Shown in pieces: positions 8,600 through 17,625 of a stretch of 64,000 nucleotides of DNA (its first letter is position 1; every line of letters starts with the position of its first letter). The position numbers and the translations under genes were made by a program. The notes beneath the pieces are model-generated. The model ran no database searches. It was not told where the DNA came from and worked only from the letters and a program-made list of their open reading frames with translations. Source of the DNA: an uncultured Lentisphaeria bacterium (GTDB taxonomy: Bacteria > Verrucomicrobiota > Lentisphaeria > Victivallales > Victivallaceae); NCBI GenBank assembly GCA_903863035.1, contig CAIPAT010000134.1:1-64000 (forward strand). The letters are read 5' to 3'.

Positions 8600-9418
8600 A
8601 TGTCAGTTAAAAATGTTTTTATCACGGCCGAAATAGGGATAAATCATAATGGGGATATGGACATTACCAAGCGGCTGATTGACGTGGCGGTGCTCGCCGG
8701 ATGCAGCGCCGTAAAGTTTCAGAAGCGCACGATTGATAAAGTTTATACCCGTGAATTTCTCGATACCGCGCGCCAAAGCCCCTGGGGAACGACTCAGCGC
8801 GCGCAAAAAGAAGGTCTCGAATTCGGCAAGGCGCAATATGATGAAATCGACCAGTATTGCAAAGAGCGCAATATTGACTGGTTCTTCTCCGCCTGGGACG
8901 TGGATGCCCAGATATTTATGCGGCAGTACAACCTGAAGTATAATAAAATAGCGTCGCCGGTGCTGACGACCCTGCCCATCCTTGAAGCTGTCGCCGAAGA
9001 AGGCAGATATACATATATCGCCACCGGCATGAGCACCTGGGAGGAAATCGACGCGGCGGTGGAGATCTTCCGGAAGCACAAATGCCCGTTTGAACTGTTG
9101 CACTGTGTCTCCATCTATCCGATGGAACCCCATGAAGCCAACCTGTTGCTTATTCCGGAATTGCGCAAACGCTACGGTTGCGATGTCGGCTATTCCAGCC
9201 ATGAACTGGGTAATACCGCCACGCTGGGCGCGGTTGCGCTGGGAGCGGTCTCGGTTGAACGGCATATTACGCTTGACCGTAAAATGTACGGTTCCGATCA
9301 AAGTTCATCAGTGGAACCGGCAGAACTGATAACCATCGTCAAAGAAATACGGACGATGGAAAGCTGTCTTGGCACCGGAGTGCGCACCTTTACTGAACGG
9401 GAACTGTCTACCAGGAAA
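8600..9418 (+). CDS. NeuB-like PEP-dependent sugar condensing enzyme, no SAF domain
   Basis: The reading frame runs to the TGA at 9431-9433; the recognised enzyme domain spans this interval. It resembles N-acetylneuraminate synthase: AEIGINHNGD at residues 10-19, AVKFQKRT, a FFSAWD strand, IATGMSTWEEI, LLHCVSIYP, VGYSSHELG and VERHITLDRKMYGSDQ. The family condenses PEP with a sugar aldehyde to give a 2-keto-3-deoxy acid. At 277 residues the protein is about 60-70 shorter than usual and lacks the C-terminal SAF/antifreeze-like domain that closes the active site in the sialic acid enzyme. GGATGGAAAG precedes the ATG. No CMP-sugar synthetase is nearby, so a normal CMP-nonulosonate pathway is unlikely. 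It is followed by a thiamine-diphosphate enzyme and a KdsC-like phosphatase. Confidence 0.82.
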
Positions 9419-9555
9419 AAAATGCGCGGCTGAGAACGATTCTCCGACCGCCTTTTTTTGCCGTTATTAAAGTTACAGACCCTTGCGCTTCGGAAAAACA
9501 ATAATATTGTAAACCGGAAAAGCATTTAAACAAAACTATTTACAGTGTGCCGGAT

Positions 9556-11340
9556 ATGATAAAACTTTCAGATTATTTGATGAATTTTTTAGTGTCGAAA
9601 GGGGTCAGTCAGACTTTTATGCTGCCTGGCGGTGGTGCGATGCATCTTGACGACTCGCTTGGAAGAAACGGCAAATTGAATTATGTGTGTTTTCTGCATG
9701 AGCAGGCGCTGTCCATCGCCGCGGAGGCTTATGGACAGCACACTAACACTCCCGGCGTCGGAATTGTCACGTCGGGGCCGGGCAGCACCAACACCGTGAC
9801 TGGCGTCGCGGCCGCTTTTATCGATTCCACCCCTTGTTTTTTCATATCCGGACAAGCGAAACGCGCTGATTTGAAAATTGGCACCGGTGTCCGGCAGATG
9901 GGATCTCAGGAGGTGGATATTGTTTCAATTGTCTCCCCCATCACAAAATATGCAGCGATGGTGCTTGAGCCTGCTGAAATCCGCTATCACCTGGAAAAAG
10001 CATGGCATCTTGCTACTACCGGACGCATGGGTCCGGTATGGCTTGACATCCCGCTTGACGTACAGGCGGCAATAATTGATGAAACCGCGCTTCGCGGTTA
10101 TATTCCGGACGCGGTTTCGGCGGCAGAGGACAACGTTTCTTCAGCGGCAGATCAGATCGTCAGTATGTTGAAATTGTCGAAGCGTCCGCTTATTCTCGTC
10201 GGCAACGGGGTTAAACTATCCGGTGCGCAGGATGAATTATACCAGTTTGCGGAGAAAAACTCCATTCCGGTGCTGCTCACCTGGAAAACGATAGATATGT
10301 TCGACTACAGCCATCCGCTCAATTTCGGCAGTCCGGGATTGATGGGAAACCGGGCGGCTAATTTTATTGTCCAGAATAGTGATCTCCTGTTGATTATGGG
10401 AAGCCGACTGGACCCCAGCATCACTGCGTTTAATAGCGCGGACTTCGGACGCAATGCCCAAAAAGTTATGGTGGACATTGATGAGGCTGAAATCCGCAAG
10501 ATAAAGAATATTACCCTGCCGGTCGTCGCCAACGTAAAACATATGCTGTTGGAACTGAATGCAAAACAGAGCGAACTCTCTCCTTCCGGCAACACCGGCT
10601 GGCTGGCGTATTGTACCGGGCTTAAAGTCAAATACCCGGTCGTGCTCGACGAATACCGTAAATGCACAGACGGAGTTAATCTTTATGTATTCACGGATGA
10701 ACTGTTCAAGCAGCTTACCGCCGATGATGTGATTGTTCCGGAAAGTTCCGGTGCTGCAGGCGAAGTCACCTATCAGGCGATGCGCGTGAAACTGGGGCAG
10801 AAGATCAAGAACGCTGCAGGCCTAGGCTCGATGGGGTTCGGACTGCCGTATTCAATCGGCGCCTGTATTGCCAATGACTGCCGGCGTACGATTTTAATCA
10901 ACGGCGACGGCGCGTTTCAGCTTAACATTCAGGAACTGGAAACCATCGTGCGGCTGAAGCTGCCGGTGAAGATGTTCATATGGGATAATAATGGTTACGG
11001 CAGCATCATGGCAACCCAGCGCAATCTGTTCGGCGGGTTTTATGTCGGTTCCGACCCGTCCAGCGGACTTACGCTGCCGGATGTTTGCGCCGTGGCGAAA
11101 GCCTATGGAATACGGACGGAAACGGTCGAAAAGCAGGATACGCTGGAAAGTACAATAACGCGGGTTCTCGCGGGAAAAGATCCAGTGCTTTGCCGGATAC
11201 GGGTCGCTCCGTCGCAGGTTACCGCGCCGCGCGTACAGGCAATTAAACTGCCGGACGGCAATATGATGTCTAAGCCGCTTGAAGACATGTGGCCTTATCT
11301 GGATGAAGCGGAAGTGAAAAATAATATGAAAGGGGTCTGA
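9556..11340 (+). CDS. Thiamine-diphosphate enzyme, acetolactate synthase-like (YerE-like?)
   Basis: About 594 residues with the three-domain layout of acetohydroxyacid synthase. The N-terminal PYR domain has the catalytic Glu in LHEQALSIAAEAYG, followed by GIVTSGPGSTN. The middle domain begins near RPLILVGNGVK. The C-terminal PP domain has the ThDP motif INGDGAFQLN...WDNNGYGS. I place the start at the ATG 9556 (MIKLSDYL); a GTG at 9547 is also in frame. No regulatory subunit is present and it sits in a CDP-sugar cluster, so amino-acid synthesis is unlikely. A known precedent is YerE of Yersinia, a ThDP/flavin enzyme that adds a two-carbon branch to CDP-3,6-dideoxy-4-keto-hexose. Decarboxylation of a keto acid made by the NeuB-like enzyme is another option. 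Confidence 0.8.
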   Translation: MIKLSDYLMNFLVSKGVSQTFMLPGGGAMHLDDSLGRNGKLNYVCFLHEQALSIAAEAYGQHTNTPGVGIVTSGPGSTNTVTGVAAAFIDSTPCFFISGQAKRADLKIGTGVRQMGSQEVDIVSIVSPITKYAAMVLEPAEIRYHLEKAWHLATTGRMGPVWLDIPLDVQAAIIDETALRGYIPDAVSAAEDNVSSAADQIVSMLKLSKRPLILVGNGVKLSGAQDELYQFAEKNSIPVLLTWKTIDMFDYSHPLNFGSPGLMGNRAANFIVQNSDLLLIMGSRLDPSITAFNSADFGRNAQKVMVDIDEAEIRKIKNITLPVVANVKHMLLELNAKQSELSPSGNTGWLAYCTGLKVKYPVVLDEYRKCTDGVNLYVFTDELFKQLTADDVIVPESSGAAGEVTYQAMRVKLGQKIKNAAGLGSMGFGLPYSIGACIANDCRRTILINGDGAFQLNIQELETIVRLKLPVKMFIWDNNGYGSIMATQRNLFGGFYVGSDPSSGLTLPDVCAVAKAYGIRTETVEKQDTLESTITRVLAGKDPVLCRIRVAPSQVTAPRVQAIKLPDGNMMSKPLEDMWPYLDEAEVKNNMKGV

Positions 11341-11343
11341 CCT

Positions 11344-11811
11344 TTGACGATAAAACTGGTATTATTAGACATAGACGGCGTATTGACTGACGGCAAGGTC
11401 TCGGTGGATTCCAACGGCAACGAATCGAAAACGATTGATTTCAAGGATATTGACGCGGTGTTTGAATTGAAACGCCGCGGATACAAAGTCGGGTTGATCA
11501 CCGGAGAGGCAACCCCGATTACGCTGTTCTTTAATGCACGCTTCAAGCCGGACTTCTTCTATAACGGGTGTAAAGACAAACCGGCGGCAATTGATGAAAT
11601 TTTAAGGAAAACCGGCTGTGTGCTTGAAGAAGTCTGCTACGTCGGAGACGGCAAATACGATATCCCGGCGATTAAACTTGTCGGTTTGTCGGCTTGTCCG
11701 TCAAATGCGATTCCTGCAGTCAAGGAACTTGCAACGGTTCATCTGGCGGCGCGCGGCGGCGACGGATGTGTATGGGAGTTGCTGGAATGGATTATAAACA
11801 GGGAGAAGTAA
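11344..11811 (+). CDS. KdsC-like HAD phosphatase
   Basis: A 155-residue C0-type HAD hydrolase like 3-deoxy-octulosonate-8-phosphate phosphatase. The nucleophile motif is LLDIDGVLTDG at about residues 7-17, motif II is LITGEA, and the last motif is VGDGKYDIPAI. Such enzymes work on phosphorylated 2-keto-3-deoxy sugar acids and fit downstream of a NeuB/KdsA-type synthase. The start codon is TTG at 11344, three bases after the preceding stop, with AAAGGGG upstream. The stop overlaps the next ATG (TAATG), so it is part of a coupled operon. Confidence 0.85.
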   Translation: MTIKLVLLDIDGVLTDGKVSVDSNGNESKTIDFKDIDAVFELKRRGYKVGLITGEATPITLFFNARFKPDFFYNGCKDKPAAIDEILRKTGCVLEEVCYVGDGKYDIPAIKLVGLSACPSNAIPAVKELATVHLAARGGDGCVWELLEWIINREK

Positions 11812-12938
11812 TGCCCATGAACAATATGACAGGCAGCGATCTGCAAGTACGAAACCATATTATCGAACTGCTTGCAAAAAGAAGAAACTATCAGCAGGAG
11901 CTCATAGACCTGACCGGGCGATATCAGTATGTGGTGTTTTACGGCATTGGTGAAGTTTTTAATACTATGATAAGCACCTGGGAAGAGTGTATCGGCAGAA
12001 AAATTGATTACTGCTGCGATAGCGATAAGGCAAAATGGGGTAAATGTTTTCGTGGAATCAAGTGTATATCCCCGGAAGAGTTGACCGCTATAAAAGATAA
12101 ATGCGCAGTGTTTGTTACTATTGGTGAATTCAAACCGGTATTTAATTTTATGACTGAGCGCGGCTTCCCTTCAGTTAACCTGATCTTCAAATACGACCTG
12201 GCGGCCTCCTGCTTTTTATCGAGTCATGACCACAATGAAATCGCAGACCGCCTCTGTAAAGTTTACAGCTGTTTATCCGACCGGCAGTCCCAAAAGGTCT
12301 TTAATTCCATTGTCGCCAGAGTTTTAGGTGACGGGAAGAATATTGAAATCATGGTGGATGTCTGCGAGAAGCATCAGTATTTTCCGGCAGATATAATCAA
12401 ACTTTCAGAACATGAAAGTTTTGTTGATATCGGAGCATTCAACGGGGATACGCTCAGAGACTTGACCGCACGCACCCATGGAAAATTTGATCAGGTCTTT
12501 TCGTTTGAACTTGATGCGATCAATTTCAAAGCATTACAGGAAAATGTCCGTCTGATGCCGGAATGTGACCGGATTAAAATCTACAATGTTGGAATATGGG
12601 ACAGTGAATGCGATATCACTTACAGCATTGGCCAATCCCAAAGCACTGTCGGCGCAGGCGAAGCTCACGGACATGTGGTCAGGCTGGACGACGCGCTTAA
12701 AAACGAAAAAATAACTTTTATAAAAATGGATATTGAAGGGGCGGAGCCGCAGGCGTTGCGCGGATCTCAGAATATCATCAGGTCGCAGAAACCGATGCTT
12801 GCAATATGCATTTACCATGATTTCAAACATCTGTGGGAAATCCCGCTATATATAAAAGAACTGGTTCCTGAATACAAAATTTATTTGCGGCACCATACCA
12901 ACCTTGAGTACGAAACCGTCTGTTACGCGATCATTTAG
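11811..12938 (+). CDS. FkbM-family methyltransferase with extra N-terminal domain
   Basis: A 375-residue protein. The ATG at 11811 overlaps the previous TAA and has GGGAG six bases upstream; the longer frame reading back into the phosphatase gene is not used. The C-terminal half is an FkbM (Methyltransf_21) domain: SFVDIGAFNGDTLRDL (SAM loop), VFSFELDAINF, ITFIKMDIEGAEPQAL and LAICIYHD. These enzymes usually O-methylate sugars. The N-terminal ~170 residues contain a Rossmann-like start (VVFYGIGEVFNTMI) and DYCCDSDKAKWGK, as in small nucleotide-binding domains found beside glycan methyltransferases. The exact acceptor is unknown. Confidence 0.82.
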   Translation: MPMNNMTGSDLQVRNHIIELLAKRRNYQQELIDLTGRYQYVVFYGIGEVFNTMISTWEECIGRKIDYCCDSDKAKWGKCFRGIKCISPEELTAIKDKCAVFVTIGEFKPVFNFMTERGFPSVNLIFKYDLAASCFLSSHDHNEIADRLCKVYSCLSDRQSQKVFNSIVARVLGDGKNIEIMVDVCEKHQYFPADIIKLSEHESFVDIGAFNGDTLRDLTARTHGKFDQVFSFELDAINFKALQENVRLMPECDRIKIYNVGIWDSECDITYSIGQSQSTVGAGEAHGHVVRLDDALKNEKITFIKMDIEGAEPQALRGSQNIIRSQKPMLAICIYHDFKHLWEIPLYIKELVPEYKIYLRHHTNLEYETVCYAII

Positions 12939-12952
12939 CCAGGAGCAAAGCC

Positions 12953-14002
12953 ATGCAGGAAAAAGAAATTGAAAACACCAAACGGGCCAAATTGCGGCAG
13001 GAAAAACCGCTGGTATATGACAAGGTGATAAAAATAGCCGAACGGCACCAGCAGGGTATCGCCACTCCGATTATTGATATAGCCTATAACTATGCCTGTA
13101 ATTTGAAATGCCAGCATTGCACCGCGGCGCGGTTCGCGAAGAAAGAACGGAAACTGACTCCGTCCGACTTGAAGAAACTCAGCGACGAAGCGGATGCACT
13201 CGGGCTGTGCCAGTTCTGTCTTTCCGGTGGCGAGCCGTTGATCTTCAAAGATCTTGACGAAGTGATCAAGGCAATGCAGCCGGACAAATTTCATCTGGCG
13301 ATGAGCACCAACGGTCACTTCATGACCCCGGAGATGGCGCGGCATTTAAAAACGCTCGGAGTGGATAAAGTCAAAATCAGCCTGGACGATTACGACGAGA
13401 AGCGGCATAATGAGAATCGCAACAGCGAGGGCGCATATCAGAAAGCGATCAATGCCATGCTCAATGCCAAGGCCGCCGGTTTGAGCGTAGTCATCCAGAC
13501 CGTCGTCACCCACCAGAATTGCCGGACTGACCGTCTGATCCAGATGGCTAAATTCGCGCAGGAAAACGACTTTACGGTTGATGTGCTGGTCGCCAGGGCC
13601 ACAGGCGCCTGGGAAGGCAAACATGAAGTCCTGATTGATGAAGCAGACGCGGAATTCCTCAGGAAAGCGCATGAACAGTATCCTGTGCTGCATCGCGATA
13701 CCTTCCCGTCCTACGGCATCAACAAAGGCTGTGGTTGTGTTGATTCGACCTTGCACGTAACTCAATATGGCGACGTGACGCCATGTGTTTATATTCCGAT
13801 CGCCATCGGCAATATTTTTGAGGAAAGTCTGGCAGATATTATCAAACGCGGCCAGAGCATCAAATGTTTCCAGAAATACAGCAGTTTGTGCCTTTCCGGC
13901 GAAGACCGCGAGTTTATAAACAAGTATATGTCCAAATCATACGGCAAACCGCTGCCGATTAATTGGACGGAAGCCTTTGACGAGGAAGATTTTGCGAAAT
14001 GA
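12953..14002 (+). CDS. Radical SAM enzyme (first of pair)
   Basis: A 349-residue radical SAM protein. The 4Fe-4S motif is CNLKCQHC (CxxxCxxC) near residue 48, followed by the SAM-contacting CLSGGEPLIF. The C-terminal part has further cysteines (GCGCVDST, DVTPCVYIPIAIGN, SSLC) that resemble a SPASM/Twitch extension for auxiliary clusters. Such proteins act on peptides, sugars or antibiotics; here, between sugar genes, a radical deoxygenation, epimerisation or C-C change of the sugar is plausible. The end overlaps the second radical SAM gene by four bases (ATGA). Confidence 0.85.
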   Translation: MQEKEIENTKRAKLRQEKPLVYDKVIKIAERHQQGIATPIIDIAYNYACNLKCQHCTAARFAKKERKLTPSDLKKLSDEADALGLCQFCLSGGEPLIFKDLDEVIKAMQPDKFHLAMSTNGHFMTPEMARHLKTLGVDKVKISLDDYDEKRHNENRNSEGAYQKAINAMLNAKAAGLSVVIQTVVTHQNCRTDRLIQMAKFAQENDFTVDVLVARATGAWEGKHEVLIDEADAEFLRKAHEQYPVLHRDTFPSYGINKGCGCVDSTLHVTQYGDVTPCVYIPIAIGNIFEESLADIIKRGQSIKCFQKYSSLCLSGEDREFINKYMSKSYGKPLPINWTEAFDEEDFAK

Positions 14003-15033
14003 TCAGGTACACTGAACTGAAATCAACCAACCGGCAGAATCTCATGGAGATACTGCCGTTGCAAAAGCCGTTCACTGTCCTCATTGAACCGTCAAGTTGC
14101 TGCAATTTCAAGTGCGTTCAGTGTTTTCAGGGCATTAAAGAAGACAATTACTTTACCCGCAACCGGATGAATATGCCGCTTGAGCGGTTCCTGAAGATTA
14201 TTGCGCAATTACAAGCCTGGGAAGGTCCCAAACTCAAAGTTCTGAAACTCAGCTTGTATGGCGAGCCGCTGATTAATCCTGACTTCTGTGAAATGCTGAG
14301 AATCGCCAGAGAAGCGGATATCGCCGAACGGATTGAAACCACAACCAACGCCTCGCTGCTGACTAGCGCCATTGCGGAAAAACTGGTTGAATACCGGCTG
14401 GATTACGCCAGAGTGTCTATTTATGCGCCCGACCAGCATAAGCATGAGAAGATTACCGGTTCAAAAATGGACATCAACTCCATCCATGAGAACCTCCGGG
14501 TATTGCAGGAAATCAAAAAGCAGCACAAGTCAGAAAAACCGTTCGTCAGCGCCAAAATGCTGGATACATACGGCGAAGACAATGATCGTTTCATTCAGAT
14601 ATATCAGGATGTGGCCGATGAATTGTATATTGACAAGCCGCATAGCTGGATTAAAACCGGCAACGCCGATTTTATGAAAAATTACTATCAGGATGGTATC
14701 GGTGCAGCGGTAGAAGATATTAAACAGCACAGTACCAGACGAGTCGCCTGTCCTATGGCGTTTACCACCATGGTTGTCCGCAGCAACGGCGATGCTGCTC
14801 CTTGTTGCGTGGATTTTATTGGAGGCACCAATCTGGGCAACATTGATGAGCATAATATGCGGCAAATCTGGGAATCAGACCGCTGGCTCGAATTTCAGAA
14901 GATGCAGTTAGAAAACCGCAAACATGAAAATTATTCATGCGCCCGGTGCGATATCTATCTGAGTGATCATTATACCAGAGACAACATAGACGGCTTTCCG
15001 GTTGAGAAATTGCGTCGGAAAAATTTCAATTAA
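13999..15033 (+). CDS. Radical SAM/SPASM enzyme (second of pair)
   Basis: A 344-residue radical SAM protein with CCNFKCVQC (CxxxCxxC, about residues 34-42) and a clear SPASM C-terminus: CPMAFTTMVVRSNGDAAPCC, then GNIDEHNMRQIWES and CARCDIY. SPASM cysteines bind extra 4Fe-4S clusters. It overlaps its neighbour by four bases and shows only distant likeness to it, so the pair may work in sequence or as a complex. The substrate is unknown. A glycosyltransferase gene starts 12 bases downstream. Confidence 0.86.
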   Translation: MIRYTELKSTNRQNLMEILPLQKPFTVLIEPSSCCNFKCVQCFQGIKEDNYFTRNRMNMPLERFLKIIAQLQAWEGPKLKVLKLSLYGEPLINPDFCEMLRIAREADIAERIETTTNASLLTSAIAEKLVEYRLDYARVSIYAPDQHKHEKITGSKMDINSIHENLRVLQEIKKQHKSEKPFVSAKMLDTYGEDNDRFIQIYQDVADELYIDKPHSWIKTGNADFMKNYYQDGIGAAVEDIKQHSTRRVACPMAFTTMVVRSNGDAAPCCVDFIGGTNLGNIDEHNMRQIWESDRWLEFQKMQLENRKHENYSCARCDIYLSDHYTRDNIDGFPVEKLRRKNFN

Positions 15034-15044
15034 AGAGACTGAAC

Positions 15045-15995
15045 ATGGACAAGAAGAAAATCAGTATTGTCAGCGGTTGTTACAATGAGGAAGGCAACCT
15101 GCAGGAATTTTATGACCGGACAGTAAAAACGCTGTCCCTGTTCCCGCAGTATTCATACGAGATCATCATGGCGGACAATTGCTCAACCGACAGCAGCCGG
15201 GATATTCTGCGGCAGCTTGCCGCAAAAGATAAAAATTTCAAAGTGATTCTTAACGCTAATAATTTCGGTCCGGTCCGGTCCGGGTATAATGCTTTTCTGC
15301 AGGCATCCGGCGATGCGGTGGTGCTCATGAGCTCAGATTTGCAGGATCCCCCGGAGATGATTGCCGATTTCATCCGCAAATGGGAGGAAAATTATCAGGT
15401 GGTTGTGACCAGAAAAGGCAAAAGCAAAGAAAATCCATTGATGTTTCTCATCCGCCGTTTCTATTACCGGTTGCTGGCAAAATTTTCCGATACCGATCAT
15501 ATCATTCAAAATTTCACCGGGTTTGGGCTTTACAGCCGTAAATTCATGGAGGCTCTGAAACGTTATCATGACCCCAATCCGTATTTTCGCGGCTTTGTCA
15601 GCGAAATCGGATTCAAGAGGACCGAAATAGAATTTGTTCAGCCGCAACGCAAACATGGCCGGTCCAAGCATAATTTTTTCTCTCTGTATGACATGGCGAT
15701 GTCGGGGTTTGTCAATCATTCCAAACTGCCGCTGCGCCTGGCAACGTTTTTCGGGTTCTGTCTGGCGGGGTTGAGTCTGTTACTGGCATTCGGCTATCTG
15801 ATTTATAAGCTTCTCTACTGGGATACTTTTACGCTTGGCCTGGCGCCGCTGGTCGTTGGTTTATTTTTCTTTTCGGCAGTACAGTTGATTTTTATCGGCA
15901 TTATCGGCGAATATGTCGGGGCGATCCTGACTCAGGTAAAAAACCATCCGCTGGCGATTGAAGACGAAAAGCTTAATTTTGAAAATAAGGATTGA
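15045..15995 (+). CDS. GtrB/DPM1-like family 2 glycosyltransferase
   Basis: A 316-residue polyprenyl-phosphate glycosyltransferase. The GT2 domain has SIVSGCYNEEGNL at the start, MADNCSTDSS, and the catalytic SSDLQDPPEMI near residue 92. Two C-terminal membrane helices (about 232-258 and 263-295) place it at the inner membrane. GtrB-type enzymes load one sugar from an NDP-sugar onto undecaprenyl phosphate, and GtrA then flips it. A GtrA gene lies one gene downstream at 17140. It overlaps the C-methyltransferase gene by four bases. Confidence 0.88.
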   Translation: MDKKKISIVSGCYNEEGNLQEFYDRTVKTLSLFPQYSYEIIMADNCSTDSSRDILRQLAAKDKNFKVILNANNFGPVRSGYNAFLQASGDAVVLMSSDLQDPPEMIADFIRKWEENYQVVVTRKGKSKENPLMFLIRRFYYRLLAKFSDTDHIIQNFTGFGLYSRKFMEALKRYHDPNPYFRGFVSEIGFKRTEIEFVQPQRKHGRSKHNFFSLYDMAMSGFVNHSKLPLRLATFFGFCLAGLSLLLAFGYLIYKLLYWDTFTLGLAPLVVGLFFFSAVQLIFIGIIGEYVGAILTQVKNHPLAIEDEKLNFENKD

Positions 15996-17140
15996 TAAAT
16001 ATGCCGGTTTGCGCTTGCAGGGTCTGCGGTAAAGCTTTTTTTGAAAAGCCGTTATTGCATTATGGAAATATGCCGAAAGCGGCGCAGAATTTTCCGGATG
16101 CGGCTTCGCTGGCGGCAGAGACAGGCGCCGATCTGACGGTGTGCCAGTGTGCCGGCTGCGGCCTGGTGCAGTTGAACAACGAGCCGGTGCCCTACTATAA
16201 AGAAGTAATCCGGGCCGCGGCAGTTTCCGCGGTAATCAAAGATTTAAAAACCAGACAGTTTGCCGGTTTCATTGATAAATATTCTCTGCAAGGTAAAAAA
16301 ATAATCGAGATCGGGTGCGGTCGCGGCGAATTCCTGTCGCTGCTGCAAACACTTGATGTTGATGCTTATGGTCTCGAATATTCCGAACCATCAGTTTCGC
16401 AATGTGTAAAAAACGGGCTTAACGTATCATGCGGATACCCAGACCGCGAATCCGGGGTGTTGGCGGACGGCCCCTTTGACGCTTTTTTACTGCTGATGTT
16501 CCTGGAACATATGCCTGACCCCAATTCTGCGCTGAAAGCAATCTATGACAATTTGGCGGACGGGGCGGTCGGACTGGTTGAAGTGCCTAATTTTGACATG
16601 ATGCTGCGCAGCAAGTTATTCTCTGAATTTATCGGTGACCATCTGTTGTATTTTTCGCGTGAAACTTTGCATATTGCCTTGAATATGAATGGCTTCGAAG
16701 TTATTGAATGCAGCGAACTGCGCGATGATTACGTTATTTCCGCTGTGGTGAAAAAACGCGGGAAACTGGATATTTCCAGCTTCTATGACTATCAAACTGA
16801 AATTGCTGCCGGAATTAACGGATATATTGACCGTTTTGGAGAAAAAAAAGTGGCAATATGGGGAGCCGGACATCAGGCGCTGGCCATCATCGCGTTGACG
16901 AAAATAGCGGATAAAATTAGATATGTCGTTGATGCCGCGCCATTTAAACAGGGCAAATTCACTCCGGCAACTCATTTGCCGATTGTTGCGCCGGACTACC
17001 TCCGCGCTGATCCGGTCGAGTCGGTGATCGTCATGGCCGCCAGTTACTCCGACGAAGTAGCCGGAATTCTGCGCCGGCAGTTCTCCCCGCAGATAAAGAT
17101 AGCCATCCTCAGGGATTTTGGACTGGAAATAGTTGACTGA
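15992..17140 (+). CDS. NDP-sugar C-methyltransferase (TylC3/NovU type)
   Basis: A 382-residue three-domain enzyme. It starts with a zinc-binding Methyltransf_13 domain (CRVCG at residues 7-11 after the first Met, then CQCAGCGLVQL), continues with a SAM domain (IIEIGCGRGEFLSLL, about 103-117) and a GDHLLYFSRETL segment matching the H-x-x-YFS active-site region of sugar C-methyltransferases, and ends in a Methyltransf_14 domain with a second Rossmann-like loop (VAIWGAGHQALAI). The family methylates C3 (or C5) of NDP-4-keto-deoxy sugars through an enolate, so the cluster probably makes a methyl-branched sugar. It overlaps the genes on both sides. Confidence 0.85.
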   Translation: MINMPVCACRVCGKAFFEKPLLHYGNMPKAAQNFPDAASLAAETGADLTVCQCAGCGLVQLNNEPVPYYKEVIRAAAVSAVIKDLKTRQFAGFIDKYSLQGKKIIEIGCGRGEFLSLLQTLDVDAYGLEYSEPSVSQCVKNGLNVSCGYPDRESGVLADGPFDAFLLLMFLEHMPDPNSALKAIYDNLADGAVGLVEVPNFDMMLRSKLFSEFIGDHLLYFSRETLHIALNMNGFEVIECSELRDDYVISAVVKKRGKLDISSFYDYQTEIAAGINGYIDRFGEKKVAIWGAGHQALAIIALTKIADKIRYVVDAAPFKQGKFTPATHLPIVAPDYLRADPVESVIVMAASYSDEVAGILRRQFSPQIKIAILRDFGLEIVD

Positions 17141-17625
17141 TGCAAAGGTTAATACAAAAATATCATCATTTGCGTGCGGAATCCGGCAGAATAACCAGAT
17201 TTCTTATCACCGGAGTCTGGAATACTCTCTTCGGTGTTATAGTGTACATTGTTTTATATGAAGGCCTCAAACAATGGGTTAATTATCTGGTGCTGATGAT
17301 TCCAAGCAATATCCTGGCGATTACTAATGCCTATATTTGCTACAAGTTGTTTGTGTTCAAAACTCGCGGTAATGTCGTCCGCGAATATTTACGTTTTTAT
17401 GTGGTCTACGGCGGTGCGATGCTGCTGGGGTTTGTGCTGATGTTCTGTCTGGTTGACGGGCTCGGCCTGAATCCGGTCATCGCCCAGATTTTATGTGTGC
17501 CGATCTCGATAGCATTCAGCTACTGCAGCCACCGCAATTATTCTTTCCGCAAACCTAAGGATAAAGCGGATAACGATGATGACTCCGGCAAAGCATCGCC
17601 GGGAGGAGAGAAAAACAATGAGTAG
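17140..17625 (+). CDS. GtrA-family flippase-like membrane protein
   Basis: A 161-residue protein with four membrane helices (roughly 22-44, 48-72, 90-112 and 117-136) and the GtrA pattern RFLITGVWNTLFG near the start and SYCSHRNYSFRK near the end. GtrA proteins are thought to flip undecaprenyl-phosphate-linked sugars across the inner membrane. It pairs with the GtrB-like glycosyltransferase at 15045. The ATG shares a base with the preceding TGA. The C-terminal tail is acidic and overlaps the next gene by eight bases. Confidence 0.9.
   Translation: MQRLIQKYHHLRAESGRITRFLITGVWNTLFGVIVYIVLYEGLKQWVNYLVLMIPSNILAITNAYICYKLFVFKTRGNVVREYLRFYVVYGGAMLLGFVLMFCLVDGLGLNPVIAQILCVPISIAFSYCSHRNYSFRKPKDKADNDDDSGKASPGGEKNNE

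Noticed and set aside
8600-9433. True sialic acid (NeuB) pathway
   Set aside because: No NeuA-type CMP synthetase or NeuC-type epimerase is present and the SAF domain is missing.
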